In this document: one piece after another, positions 10,712-18,486 of the stretch
Numbering within the stretch: the stretch's first letter is position 1
How the letters are laid out: each line of letters begins with the position of its first letter
Assembly (NCBI RefSeq): GCF_039540515.1
Contig: NZ_BAABFA010000015.1
Location: forward strand, 129,337-193,336
Source: Nemorincola caseinilytica
GTDB lineage: Bacteria > Bacteroidota > Bacteroidia > Chitinophagales > Chitinophagaceae
Direction: 5' to 3'
DNA: 64,000 nucleotides
Translations under genes and position numbers: made by a program
Notes under the pieces: generated by a model
Seen by the model: the letters and a program-made list of their open reading frames with translations, nothing else
The model's database searches: none
Told to the model about the DNA's origin: nothing

Positions 10712-11755
10712 ATGTCTGGTATATCTAATTTCGACCCTAACTCAGTAGGGCTTAAGTCAAACAACATCTTTGGTCTTCCGTTCAGCGAGGAAGAATCGGC
10801 ACTGGTACTGCTGCCGGTGCCATGGGAGGTGACCGTATCTTATCGTACGGGTACGGCCAGGGGGCCGGAGAACATATTCAGCGCGGCTATGCAGGTGGAC
10901 CTTTATGATCCCGATGTAAGGGACGGCTGGAAGAAGGGTTTTCATATGCTGCCGGTAGATAAGATAATACGCGGCAAGAGCGACTACCTGCGTCAGTGTG
11001 CAGAGCTGATAATATCGCACATGACAGAGGGCGGAGCTGTGGACGACAATGTGCAGCTATGCAAAAAAATGACCGAGATAAACAACGGTGGCAAGATGCT
11101 GCGCGACTGGGTATATGAAATGACATCGTCGCTGCTGAAAAAGGGTAAGAAGGTAGGGCTGATAGGAGGTGATCATAGTACACCGCTCGGGTTCATAAAA
11201 GCGCTGGGAGAGATGCATGGAGAGATAGGCATACTGCAGATAGATGCCCATGCCGACCTGCGTATAGCCTATGAGGGTTTCACATACTCGCATGCATCTA
11301 TAATGTACAACACACTGAACGAGGTGCCACAGGTAAGTAAGCTGGTGCAGGTAGGTATACGCGACTACTGCGATGAGGAGCTGGATATGATAAACGAGAG
11401 CAACGGCCGCATAGTAACTTTCTTTGACCGTGATATAAAGGCTCGCCAGTACGAGGGAGATACATGGAAGGCCATTTGTGATGATATAATAGCTGCGCTG
11501 CCACAGAAGGTGTACATCAGCTTTGATATAGATGGGCTGGACCCCAAGCTGTGCCCCAATACGGGTACGCCTGTACCGGGTGGCTTTGAGACAGAGCAGG
11601 TGTTCTACCTTTTCAGACAACTGCACAGGGCGGGGAAGGAGCTTGTGGGCTTCGATGTGAACGAGGTGTCATGCGGCAGCCATTCGGGAGATGGTATAGA
11701 TGCCATAACCGGCGCCAGGGTGCTCTTCAAACTTTGCAATTTTATGGTAGCCTAG
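10712..11755 (+). CDS. Agmatinase/arginase family protein (ureohydrolase)
   Basis: A 347-residue cytoplasmic protein of the ureohydrolase fold. The binuclear manganese ligands are all visible: GGDHS (about residues 151-155), DAHADLR (about 180-186) and SFDIDGLDP near residue 270. The family hydrolyses guanidino or formimino groups from agmatine, arginine or formiminoglutamate; this longer Bacteroidota subgroup is usually annotated as agmatinase family, and the true substrate cannot be read from sequence. Histidine-degradation or polyamine genes are not adjacent, so context does not decide. It is transcribed alone between a promoter at 10697 and a bidirectional terminator at 11779. Confidence 0.88.
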   Translation: MSGISNFDPNSVGLKSNNIFGLPFSEEESALVLLPVPWEVTVSYRTGTARGPENIFSAAMQVDLYDPDVRDGWKKGFHMLPVDKIIRGKSDYLRQCAELIISHMTEGGAVDDNVQLCKKMTEINNGGKMLRDWVYEMTSSLLKKGKKVGLIGGDHSTPLGFIKALGEMHGEIGILQIDAHADLRIAYEGFTYSHASIMYNTLNEVPQVSKLVQVGIRDYCDEELDMINESNGRIVTFFDRDIKARQYEGDTWKAICDDIIAALPQKVYISFDIDGLDPKLCPNTGTPVPGGFETEQVFYLFRQLHRAGKELVGFDVNEVSCGSHSGDGIDAITGARVLFKLCNFMVA

Positions 11756-11778
11756 AGGATGCCGATATTCTTTATTCT

Positions 11779-11812
11779 AACAGAACAGGCCGCGATCGCG
11801 GCCTGTTCTGTT
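11779..11812. terminator. Bidirectional terminator, perfect 34-bp palindrome
   Basis: A dyad with no unpaired centre (core CGCGATCGCG) lies between the convergent agmatinase and zinc peptidase genes. The outer AACAGAACAG/CTGTTCTGTT arms give a very GC-rich hairpin readable from either strand; the U tract is weak. Confidence 0.75.
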
Positions 11813-11822
11813 GTTAAGTAAG

Positions 11823-12515
11823 TTAATCGTCGCGGCGGCCCAGGTATACCGATATGAAGTATACGAGCTGTGCCACAGAGGCCAGGGCAGCTACAAGGTA
11901 GGTACGGGCAGCCCATTGCAGGGCATCGGCAGCCTTGTCGTGTTCCTGGGGAGAAGTGAGGTGTGTGGTCTCCATCCATTTAAGGGCGCGGGCACTGGCA
12001 TCGTACTCTACGGGGAGCGTGATGAGCGAGAAGAGGGTAGACATGGCGAAGAGGGCTATGCCAATGAGCAGGATGGTCTGGTTGCCACCGCCAAAACCCA
12101 TGACACCAAGGCCCGCCAATATGACCCATTGCCCCAGTGTGGTGCTTACCTGTACCACAGGCACCAGCGTACTGCGGAGCTGTAGCATACTATATGAGCG
12201 GGCATGCTGTACCGCATGGCCACATTCGTGGGCGGCCACTGCGGCAGCAGATATGCTGCGACCCGAATAGACATCGGGGCTGAGGTTCACGGTCTTGTTG
12301 GCAGGGTTGTAGTGGTCGGACAGGAAGCCCTCGGATGTGGTGACACGCACATCGTTGATGCCATTTTCGCGCAGCATACGTTCGGCCACCTCGCGGCCGC
12401 TAAGGCCCTGCGAGAGCGGTATCTGGCCATACTCGGTGAATTTGCGTCTCAGTGTAGCGCTTACGGCCATTCCCGCAAGGAACAGAACACCCATAAGCAA
12501 ATAATATCCCATCAT
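11823..12515 (-). CDS. Neutral zinc metallopeptidase, YugP family
   Basis: A 230-residue membrane protein with an N-terminal transmembrane segment (residues 3-20), the zinc-binding HECGH motif at about residues 96-100 followed by AVQH, and two or three hydrophobic segments in the C-terminal half (about 120-165 and 205-225). The third zinc ligand is probably the Glu of PVEYDASARAL. This matches the YugP/Zn_peptidase_2 family, membrane peptidases of unknown physiological substrate. Length is normal. It converges with the agmatinase-family gene. A TACTTTG-like box lies about 40 nt upstream of the start. Confidence 0.9.
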   Translation of the reverse strand: MMGYYLLMGVLFLAGMAVSATLRRKFTEYGQIPLSQGLSGREVAERMLRENGINDVRVTTSEGFLSDHYNPANKTVNLSPDVYSGRSISAAAVAAHECGHAVQHARSYSMLQLRSTLVPVVQVSTTLGQWVILAGLGVMGFGGGNQTILLIGIALFAMSTLFSLITLPVEYDASARALKWMETTHLTSPQEHDKAADALQWAARTYLVAALASVAQLVYFISVYLGRRDD

Positions 12516-12555
12516 TTTGTTTGCTCTTTTTATAGTATACCATCAAATAGCTTAC

Positions 12556-12562
12556 CAAAGTA
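12556..12562 (-). promoter_or_regulatory. Possible -7 box of the zinc peptidase gene
   Basis: Reads TACTTTG on the minus strand, one base short of TAnnTTTG. No clear -33 element. Tentative. Confidence 0.35.
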
Positions 12563-12862
12563 AAAATGGCAGATATTAGTCTGAACCTTGATTTGAAGGA
12601 TAGCTTGATAGCCATGATCGGGGATATAACATTTTTTTGCTGCGATTTATTGAGGGTCAATTTGTTGTAGCAGTTTTACCTCGGTTTAGTGAAGCCCCTC
12701 CCGGCCTGCCCCAAGGGGAGGAGATGGGATGTATGTGTATGTACAAAGTGAAGGAGCCAAACAGAAGTGACATAGTGTGTAGGAGAGGTGCATGTATTGG
12801 TTCGATACTTGATGTACTTGTTTGTGCCGACCTCGCAAAGAGGTGGTTGGGACGATGCATAA
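12563..12862. other. Intergenic stretch with a degenerate C-rich/G-rich palindrome
   Basis: No convincing gene in these 300 bases; the short ORFs on both strands have no recognisable motif. At 12689-12722 a CCCCTCC...GGGGAGG dyad followed by AGATGGG resembles the palindromes at 56801 and 56913. A second small hairpin CCTC-GCAAA-GAGG lies near 12830. Confidence 0.5.
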
Positions 12863-12893
12863 AAAAATAGAGGTCATTATGACCTCTATTTTT
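12863..12893. terminator. Terminator hairpin of the 12922 gene
   Basis: A 14-bp stem (AAAAATAGAGGTCA and its complement) with a 3-nt loop and A/T-runs on both sides, so it can stop transcription from either strand. It lies 29 nt beyond the stop codon of the minus-strand gene. Confidence 0.8.
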
Positions 12894-12921
12894 CATTATA
12901 TATGTGGTGGCAAAGTAGCTA

Positions 12922-13362
12922 CTAGAATACGGGCAATGGTGCAAGACCGCCGAAGGCCAGTATGGACACGGCTATGATACCGAGTATGAAGGCTGCGATG
13001 CCGTAGCCTTTTTTGCTGAAGTTCCTGTTGGAGAAGCCGAGGAAGCCGAACAGTATGGCGCCTATGGCGAATATGGGCAGGAAGAAACCGAGAATGGCGA
13101 AAATGAAGGCTATGGTGCTGACCTGGCCCCTATAAAGCATGCGCACAAAGGTGCCGGATGGAGAGCGGGTCTCTTGCAGGGTAGAGAGCATTTCGGCTAC
13201 CTGGGCGTTGCGGGCATCGGCACCGGTGGCAGATGATGTGGTAGTGGCTGCGGCGGTAGTGCGTACCACGGCATGTTTTTTCATAAGGAAACCTGCATGA
13301 GTGGTGGCAGGTGCGAAAAATGAGATAGTAATGATAAGAAGGAAGAGTATCCTGTTCTTCAT
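12922..13362 (-). CDS. Hypothetical exported membrane protein with two C-terminal TM helices
   Basis: A 146-residue protein not recognised beyond topology. Residues 1-23 form a signal peptide (cleavage likely after THAG or nearby). A low-complexity T/A/S linker (about 33-50) follows. The C-terminal half has a long hydrophobic segment (about 82-108, FIFAILGFFLPIFAIGAI) and a second one (about 118-140), resembling the DUF4190-type two-helix modules that occur in many Bacteroidota proteins. Transcribed alone, with a good -7 box at 13382 and a terminator at 12863. Function unknown. Confidence 0.75.
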   Translation of the reverse strand: MKNRILFLLIITISFFAPATTHAGFLMKKHAVVRTTAAATTTSSATGADARNAQVAEMLSTLQETRSPSGTFVRMLYRGQVSTIAFIFAILGFFLPIFAIGAILFGFLGFSNRNFSKKGYGIAAFILGIIAVSILAFGGLAPLPVF

Positions 13363-13381
13363 AAAGCGGAAATTATGGTTT

Positions 13382-13389
13382 CAAATATA
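13382..13389 (-). promoter_or_regulatory. -7 box TATATTTG of the 12922-13362 gene
   Basis: Exact TAnnTTTG match on the minus strand, 19 nt upstream of the start codon. A -33 TTTG is not evident. Confidence 0.6.
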
Positions 13390-13480
13390 CAGTTTTATGG
13401 ACACCTTATATAGGGTTCAGTAACAAAAAATTATGAGGGGCCGGGTGGGAGAGTTGTTTTCGCTTGCGGGCTAATTGAAG

Positions 13481-13488
13481 TAACTTTG
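13481..13488 (+). promoter_or_regulatory. -7 box TAACTTTG of the aldehyde dehydrogenase gene
   Basis: Exact TAnnTTTG match followed by C, 22 nt before the ATG. A TTG at 13454 is a possible but widely spaced -33 element. Confidence 0.65.
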
Positions 13489-13510
13489 CCGCCTTAAACT
13501 ATACGATAAT

Positions 13511-15043
13511 ATGAAAATGGACAAAGTGCTGGGCAAGCTGGGTATAGAAAAGGTGAACGAAGGAGCCGCAACAGGCGCCGAATGGCTAAAGGCCAAGGGC
13601 GAAAAAATAGAATCTTTCTCGCCGGTGGATGGCAAGAAGATAGCCGCCGTGACCACCGTGACCCGCGAGACCTATGATGCTGTGATAGACAAGGCACAGC
13701 AGGCATTTGCCGAATGGCGCATGTGGCCCGCGCCCAAGCGCGGCGAGGTGGTGCGCCAGGTAGGCGAGGCACTGCGCAAATACAAGGAGCCGCTGGGCAA
13801 ACTGGTATCGTACGAGATGGGCAAGAGCCTGCAGGAGGGCTATGGCGAGGTGCAGGAAATGATAGATATATGTGATTATGCAGTAGGCCTGTCGCGCCAG
13901 CTCTATGGCCTGACGATGCATAGTGAGCGCCCGCTGCATCGCATGTACGAGCAGTGGCATCCGCTGGGTGTAGTAGGTGTGATAAGCGCATTCAACTTCC
14001 CGGTAGCGGTATGGAGCTGGAACAGCATGATAGCTTTTGTGTGTGGTAATACCTGTGTATGGAAACCGTCGGAAAAGACGCCGCTGTCGGCCATAGCTTG
14101 CCAGAATATAATAGCAACAGTATTCAAGGCCAATAACGTACCCGAGGGTGTGTGTGGCCTGGTAGTGGGCGGCCGCGATACGGGCGAATGGATGAGCAGC
14201 GATACAAGGGTGCCACTGGTATCGGCCACGGGATCGACAAGAATGGGCAAGGCTGTGGGCGCTACGGTGGCTGCACGCCTGGGCCGGTCGCTGCTGGAGC
14301 TGGGTGGCAACAACGCCATCATAGTATCAGAGCATGCCGACCTGAACATAGCGCTGCGCGCGGCCATATTCGGTGCGGTAGGTACAGCAGGCCAGCGCTG
14401 CACCACTACACGCAGGCTGATGATACATTCATCGGTATATGATGCCTTCAAGAAGAAGCTAGTAGCGGCTTACAAGCAACTGGTGATAGGCGATCCGCTG
14501 GATGAGAACACGCATGTGGGCCCACTAATAGACAAGGACGCTGTAGCGGCCTATACCAACGCCATAGCTCAGGTAAAAAAAGCAGGCGGCAAGGCTGTAG
14601 TGGCCGGCGGCGTACTGGAAGGTGAGGGCTACGAGAGCGGCTGCTATGTAAAGCCCTGCATATTTGAGGTGCAGAACGACTGGGAAGTGGTGCAGCATGA
14701 GACCTTTGCGCCTATACTGTACATAATGAAATTCGATGTGCTGCAGGATGCGATAGCCATGCAGAACAATGTACCGCAGGGCCTGTCTTCGTCTATAATG
14801 ACGCTGAACATGCGCGAGTCGGAACTGTTCCTGTCGCACGCGGGCAGCGATTGCGGTATCGCCAATGTGAACATAGGCACCAGCGGCGCAGAGATAGGTG
14901 GCGCATTTGGCGGTGAAAAAGAAACAGGTGGCGGCAGGGAGAGCGGGTCGGATAGCTGGAAGGCATATATGCGCCGCCAGACGAACACCATAAACTGGAG
15001 CGACCAATTGCCACTGGCACAGGGTATAAAATTCAGTGTATAA
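13511..15043 (+). CDS. Aldehyde dehydrogenase, ALDH7 type (aminoadipate-semialdehyde / P6C dehydrogenase-like)
   Basis: A 510-residue NAD(P)-dependent aldehyde dehydrogenase. Visible hallmarks: the oxyanion Asn in SAFNFP (N162), coenzyme-binding VWKPSEKTP (K185), the general base Glu in LLELGGNNA (E263) and the catalytic Cys in GTAGQRCTTTRR (C297). The GQRCTTTRR and LELGGNNA signatures are those of the ALDH7 group, which oxidises alpha-aminoadipate semialdehyde (in equilibrium with piperideine-6-carboxylate) in lysine catabolism. Substrate is inferred from subfamily only. Single-gene unit with its own promoter and a strong terminator at 15064. A second Met three codons in (13517) is an alternative start. 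Confidence 0.9.
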   Translation: MKMDKVLGKLGIEKVNEGAATGAEWLKAKGEKIESFSPVDGKKIAAVTTVTRETYDAVIDKAQQAFAEWRMWPAPKRGEVVRQVGEALRKYKEPLGKLVSYEMGKSLQEGYGEVQEMIDICDYAVGLSRQLYGLTMHSERPLHRMYEQWHPLGVVGVISAFNFPVAVWSWNSMIAFVCGNTCVWKPSEKTPLSAIACQNIIATVFKANNVPEGVCGLVVGGRDTGEWMSSDTRVPLVSATGSTRMGKAVGATVAARLGRSLLELGGNNAIIVSEHADLNIALRAAIFGAVGTAGQRCTTTRRLMIHSSVYDAFKKKLVAAYKQLVIGDPLDENTHVGPLIDKDAVAAYTNAIAQVKKAGGKAVVAGGVLEGEGYESGCYVKPCIFEVQNDWEVVQHETFAPILYIMKFDVLQDAIAMQNNVPQGLSSSIMTLNMRESELFLSHAGSDCGIANVNIGTSGAEIGGAFGGEKETGGGRESGSDSWKAYMRRQTNTINWSDQLPLAQGIKFSV

Positions 15044-15063
15044 GTATTTGATGATAGATATAG

Positions 15064-15094
15064 AAAAATGCGGCATTTTTGTGCCGCATTTTTT
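15064..15094 (+). terminator. Terminator of the aldehyde dehydrogenase gene
   Basis: AAAAATGCGGCA pairs with TGCCGCATTTTT across a 6-nt loop and ends in a T run. Its position argues against any start of the next gene before 15095. Confidence 0.9.
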
Positions 15095-15123
15095 GTGTGT
15101 ACACTTTTTATAAAATATACCCG

Positions 15124-16383
15124 ATGAGGAAGTTATTGCTGATATGCTGCCTGTGTATAGCCGCAGGTGCAAGAGGGCAGGTGAGCGAGGAGGCCGTGAA
15201 GCCACTTATAAAGCAGCGGCTGTACAGTTGCTTCGAGGTAGAATACAATGCCGTGATCGAGGTGCAGCGCCTGTACCGTGAAGGGAAGACAGATACTATG
15301 GATGCGCTGATAGGCTTCTGGCAGCGGCATTGCCAGATGACCGAGCGAGTTTTCTCTATAGGGCTGCTGAACAGTATAAGGAAGGGAGACTTCAACGAAT
15401 ATATAAGCAGCAACAACTTTCTGATGCCGAGAGAAAGGCCGGTGGCCATAGACAGCGATGTGTACAGGCCCGGCATACTGGCTATGCTGAACGACTACAA
15501 AGCAGCAGGCAAGGGCAGCATATTTGACAGGAGCTATACGGCCTGGGAGAAAAATAATTATGCATACCCGAAGAACGTAACGGAGTTCTACGACTTTTAC
15601 GAGCGTTATTATAATTTCCTGAGGGAAATGGCGAGGGATCTGCAGGGGAAGCGTAAGTACACACCTGTGGAAGACTTCCTGCTGCGGTATTATGCCGACC
15701 CCAAGGGGGTAAGCTATGCCGAACTGGACTCTGTGCTGTATAACGGATCGATATTGTATGATGTGTACCACGACTACAAGAAGTATGACAAGAGTATACA
15801 GGGATACAGCTATGGCATGACCGCAGGGATATGGGTGCCCACCGATAAACTGGCGCTACTGGGCAACCACCCGAGCTTCGGTTTCAATATGGGTGGGAAG
15901 ACCTATAAGACGGCATGGGATATGGTGGTAGGGTTCAGGACGAACAGGGCAGCGAATACCTATATGGTGTATACGGAAGATTCGCTGTATTCTACGAATT
16001 ATTTCTTTGGGGCGTACCTGGGTATGGATGTGACGCATACCCTGTGGCAGAGGGGCAAGCATCAGCTGGACCTGTTGTGGGGCATAGGATATGAGGGCAT
16101 ACAGACACTGAATGAAATAGATGAGACACGGAAGGGGAGCTCTACCATAGACCACTACCTGAACATATGGTATGTGAACCCGGGAGTGGGGTATAAGCTG
16201 TATGTACGGAACAAAGTGAGGGGAGAAACACGAAAATTCTCTTACCTGGCGCTGCAGGGCAGATACTATATAACGGATATAAGGAACAGAGGCGGTACCG
16301 ACCTGCACGGCAACTATTGTACCATAGGGCTGGTGTATGGCGCCTACAGCCACACTTACAGCAAATACCCGCACCTGAAATAG
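15124..16383 (+). CDS. Hypothetical exported protein, probable outer-membrane beta-barrel
   Basis: The start at 15124 is chosen because it gives a clean signal peptide (MRKLLLICCLCIAAGARGQ) and because the upstream in-frame ATG at 15079 lies inside the previous gene's terminator. The mature protein is about 400 residues. The first half is rich in Tyr, Glu and charged residues, probably helical. The second half (about residue 230 onward) shows alternating aromatic/polar segments with Gly (GYSYGMTAGIW, FFGAYLGMDV, LQGRYYI), and the last ~25 residues (NYCTIGLVYGAY) look like closing strands of a barrel. No family is recognised. Transcribed alone. Confidence 0.72.
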   Translation: MRKLLLICCLCIAAGARGQVSEEAVKPLIKQRLYSCFEVEYNAVIEVQRLYREGKTDTMDALIGFWQRHCQMTERVFSIGLLNSIRKGDFNEYISSNNFLMPRERPVAIDSDVYRPGILAMLNDYKAAGKGSIFDRSYTAWEKNNYAYPKNVTEFYDFYERYYNFLREMARDLQGKRKYTPVEDFLLRYYADPKGVSYAELDSVLYNGSILYDVYHDYKKYDKSIQGYSYGMTAGIWVPTDKLALLGNHPSFGFNMGGKTYKTAWDMVVGFRTNRAANTYMVYTEDSLYSTNYFFGAYLGMDVTHTLWQRGKHQLDLLWGIGYEGIQTLNEIDETRKGSSTIDHYLNIWYVNPGVGYKLYVRNKVRGETRKFSYLALQGRYYITDIRNRGGTDLHGNYCTIGLVYGAYSHTYSKYPHLK

Positions 16384-16479
16384 GCCCTGTGGATGCGGGG
16401 CGGATATGCGCTATAGAGGTATGACCGGTATGGTGATGCACCTTAACAAAATATTGCACATTCTGTGGTCATATGGTAT

Positions 16480-16487
16480 TATATTTG
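16480..16487 (+). promoter_or_regulatory. -7 box TATATTTG of the response regulator gene
   Basis: Exact TAnnTTTG match, 17 nt before the ATG at 16505. A TTG at 16454 may be the -33 element, with wide spacing. It supports 16505 rather than the in-frame ATG at 16406 as the start. Confidence 0.6.
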
Positions 16488-16504
16488 GTGTACAAACCAC
16501 AGAC

Positions 16505-17206
16505 ATGGAAAAAGAGAAAAATAAAATACTGCTTGTAGAGGACGATACTAATTTTGGACAGGTACTGAAAAGCTACCTGGAGCTGAACGATTTTGTTGTA
16601 GAGCTGGCCCGCGATGGTATACTGGGCCTGGCTGCCTTCCGCAGGGAGCGTTTCGATGTGTGCCTGCTGGATGTGATGATGCCGAACATGGATGGCTTCA
16701 CGCTGGCAGAGGAGATACGCAATGTAGACCCGGATGTGCCGCTGTTCTTCCTATCGGCCAAGAGCATGAAGGAGGACATACTGCAGGGCTACAAGCTGGG
16801 CGCCGACGACTATATAACCAAGCCTTTTGACAGCGAAGTGCTGCTGCTGAAGATAAAGGCCATACTGAAGCGCAACCAGGAAATGCATGACAAGAACCAC
16901 TCTCAGGTGGAGTTCAATATAGGTGGTTACCATTTCAACAGCAAGCTGCGCACGCTGAAGCATGGCGCGGATACCAATACGCTGTCGCCGAAGGAGAACG
17001 AGCTGCTGCTGATGCTGTGCGAATACAAGAACGACCTGCTGCCTCGCGAGACCGCGCTGAAGCGCATATGGGGCAGCGATACCTACTTCAACGGCCGCAG
17101 TATGGACGTATACATTGCCAAGCTGCGCAAGTACCTGAAAGAGGATAGCTCTGTAGAGATAGTGAACATACATGGTAATGGCTTCCGCCTGGTGGTGCCG
17201 GAATAG
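16505..17206 (+). CDS. OmpR/PhoB-family DNA-binding response regulator
   Basis: A 233-residue two-domain regulator. The receiver domain (1-125) has the acidic pair VEDD (D13, D14), the phosphoacceptor D56 in LLDVMMP, and the conserved Lys in YITKPF. The C-terminal winged helix (about 135-233) has the expected LSPKENELL, RSMDVYIAKLRKYL and HGNGFRLVV motifs, so it binds DNA. It resembles the RprY-type regulators of Bacteroidota. No sensor kinase gene is adjacent, so it is an orphan here and its partner must be elsewhere. The start at 16505 is supported by the -7 box at 16480. A palindromic terminator follows. Confidence 0.92.
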   Translation: MEKEKNKILLVEDDTNFGQVLKSYLELNDFVVELARDGILGLAAFRRERFDVCLLDVMMPNMDGFTLAEEIRNVDPDVPLFFLSAKSMKEDILQGYKLGADDYITKPFDSEVLLLKIKAILKRNQEMHDKNHSQVEFNIGGYHFNSKLRTLKHGADTNTLSPKENELLLMLCEYKNDLLPRETALKRIWGSDTYFNGRSMDVYIAKLRKYLKEDSSVEIVNIHGNGFRLVVPE

Positions 17207-17231
17207 TGTACCGTGTGGATATTATATTGGG

Positions 17232-17257
17232 AAAAGGGGCCGTACGGCCCCTTTTTT
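17232..17257 (+). terminator. Terminator of the response regulator gene
   Basis: A perfect 24-bp palindrome (AAAAGGGGCC, centre GTAC) followed by a T run, 25 nt after the stop codon. Confidence 0.85.
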
Positions 17258-17315
17258 ATGTGCGTGCAACAGTAACGGACAGATAAAGATGGACCATATT
17301 ATCATTGCCATGCTG

Positions 17316-17323
17316 TATCTTTG
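17316..17323 (+). promoter_or_regulatory. -7 box TATCTTTG of mdh
   Basis: Exact TAnnTTTG match followed by C, giving a leader of about 40 nt. The leader ends in an A-rich stretch without Shine-Dalgarno. Confidence 0.65.
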
Positions 17324-17367
17324 CAGCGCAATTTTATATTATCTAACACCTAAAAAATAAAAAGTAA

Positions 17368-18303
17368 ATGAAAATTACTGTAGTAGGCGCCGGTGCTGTA
17401 GGCGCTACCTGCGCAGATAACATTGCCCGCAGGGAACTGGCCGAAGAACTGGTGATACTGGACATCAAGGAAGGTTTTGCAGAAGGCAAGGCGCTGGATA
17501 TAATGCAGACAGCATCGCTGTGCGGTTTCGATACCCGCGTAAAGGGTGTTACCAATGACTATGCTGCAACTGCAGGCTCGGATGTGGTAGTTATCACATC
17601 GGGTATACCCCGCAAACCCGGCATGACGCGCGAGGAGCTGATAGGCACTAACGCACGCATAGTAGAGACAGTATGCAAGAGCGCGCTGGAATACTCGCCT
17701 AATGCTATAATAGTAGTGATATCGAACCCGATGGACACTATGACCTACCTGGCGCTGAAGGCCACAGGCCTGCCAAAGAACCGAGTGATAGGCATGGGTG
17801 GTATACTGGATAGTGCACGCTTCAAGTGCTACCTGCAGAAAGAGCTGGACTGCTCTGCCAACGACCTGCACGCTACAGTGATAGGCGGCCATGGCGATAC
17901 TACCATGATACCCCTGACACGCCTGGCCACGCTGAACGGTACTCCGGTATCGAACATGCTGAGCGCGGATACGCTGAAGCAGGTAGCTGCCGACACTATG
18001 GTGGGTGGCGCTACGCTGACGAAGCTGCTGGGCACATCGGCATGGTATGCACCGGGTGCTGCAGGAGCCGAGCTGGTAGAGTCGATAGTGCGCAACCAGA
18101 AGAAAGTATTCCCCTGCTGCGTATCGCTGGAAGGCGAATATGGCCAGAACGATATATGCCTGGGCGTGCCTGTAGTGATAGGCAGCAACGGCTGGGAAAG
18201 CATAATAGACTACAAACTGAACGAGGAAGAAATGGCCGCGTTCAATAAGTCGGCAGAGGCGGTTCGCAACATGAACCAGGTGCTGGATACGCTTGTTGCT
18301 TAA
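17368..18303 (+). CDS. mdh: Malate dehydrogenase
   Basis: A 311-residue NAD-dependent enzyme of the LDH-like malate dehydrogenase type, interconverting malate and oxaloacetate in the TCA cycle. Visible: Rossmann GAGAVG (residues 7-12), an acidic residue at the end of beta-2 (D32) favouring NAD, substrate arginines R82 and R88 in PRKPGMTR, D148/R151 in LDSAR, and the proton-relay H175 in GGHGDT. Length is standard. The stop codon lies inside the left arm of a 22-bp inverted repeat whose partner is near the metK end. Convergent with metK. Confidence 0.97.
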   Translation: MKITVVGAGAVGATCADNIARRELAEELVILDIKEGFAEGKALDIMQTASLCGFDTRVKGVTNDYAATAGSDVVVITSGIPRKPGMTREELIGTNARIVETVCKSALEYSPNAIIVVISNPMDTMTYLALKATGLPKNRVIGMGGILDSARFKCYLQKELDCSANDLHATVIGGHGDTTMIPLTRLATLNGTPVSNMLSADTLKQVAADTMVGGATLTKLLGTSAWYAPGAAGAELVESIVRNQKKVFPCCVSLEGEYGQNDICLGVPVVIGSNGWESIIDYKLNEEEMAAFNKSAEAVRNMNQVLDTLVA

Positions 18304-18322
18304 TTAGCTGATAAGCTGATGT
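18301..18322. repeat. Left arm of 22-bp perfect inverted repeat (mdh-metK)
   Basis: Begins with the mdh stop codon (TAATTAGCTGATAAGC...) and is an exact reverse complement of 18450-18471. Degenerate copies of the same AATTAGCTGAT word continue to about 18340. The two arms enclose both terminators of the convergent pair. Confidence 0.85.
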
Positions 18323-18345
18323 GATAATTAGCTGATGATATATAT

Positions 18346-18378
18346 GTAGAGCCGCTTTGAGAGCGGCTCTACTTTTTT
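18346..18378 (+). terminator. mdh terminator
   Basis: Stem GTAGAGCCGCT / AGCGGCTCTAC with a 5-nt loop and six T residues. Confidence 0.9.
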
Positions 18379-18405
18379 GCCCAATACTGTTGGGCGAGAT
18401 CTTAC

Positions 18406-18438
18406 AAAAAGAAAGAAGCCGCATTAGCGGCTTCTTTC
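18406..18438 (-). terminator. metK terminator
   Basis: On the minus strand, GAAAGAAGCCGC pairs with GCGGCTTCTTTC around a TAAT loop and is followed by a run of T residues. Confidence 0.88.
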
Positions 18439-18449
18439 AGTATAGTGGG

Positions 18450-18471
18450 ACATCAGCTTATCAGCTAATTA
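18450..18471. repeat. Right arm of 22-bp perfect inverted repeat (mdh-metK)
   Basis: Exact reverse complement of 18301-18322. It lies just downstream of the metK stop codon on the minus strand. Confidence 0.85.
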
Positions 18472-18486
18472 CTTCATCAGCTGATT

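Noticed and set aside
12637..12944. Short ORFs on both strands in the gap between the zinc peptidase and the 12922 gene
   Set aside because: No motif and no promoter. They run through a terminator hairpin and a palindromic repeat.
15079..15123. Upstream in-frame start of the exported protein at 15124
   Set aside because: It lies inside the terminator of the aldehyde dehydrogenase gene, and the signal peptide starts at 15124.
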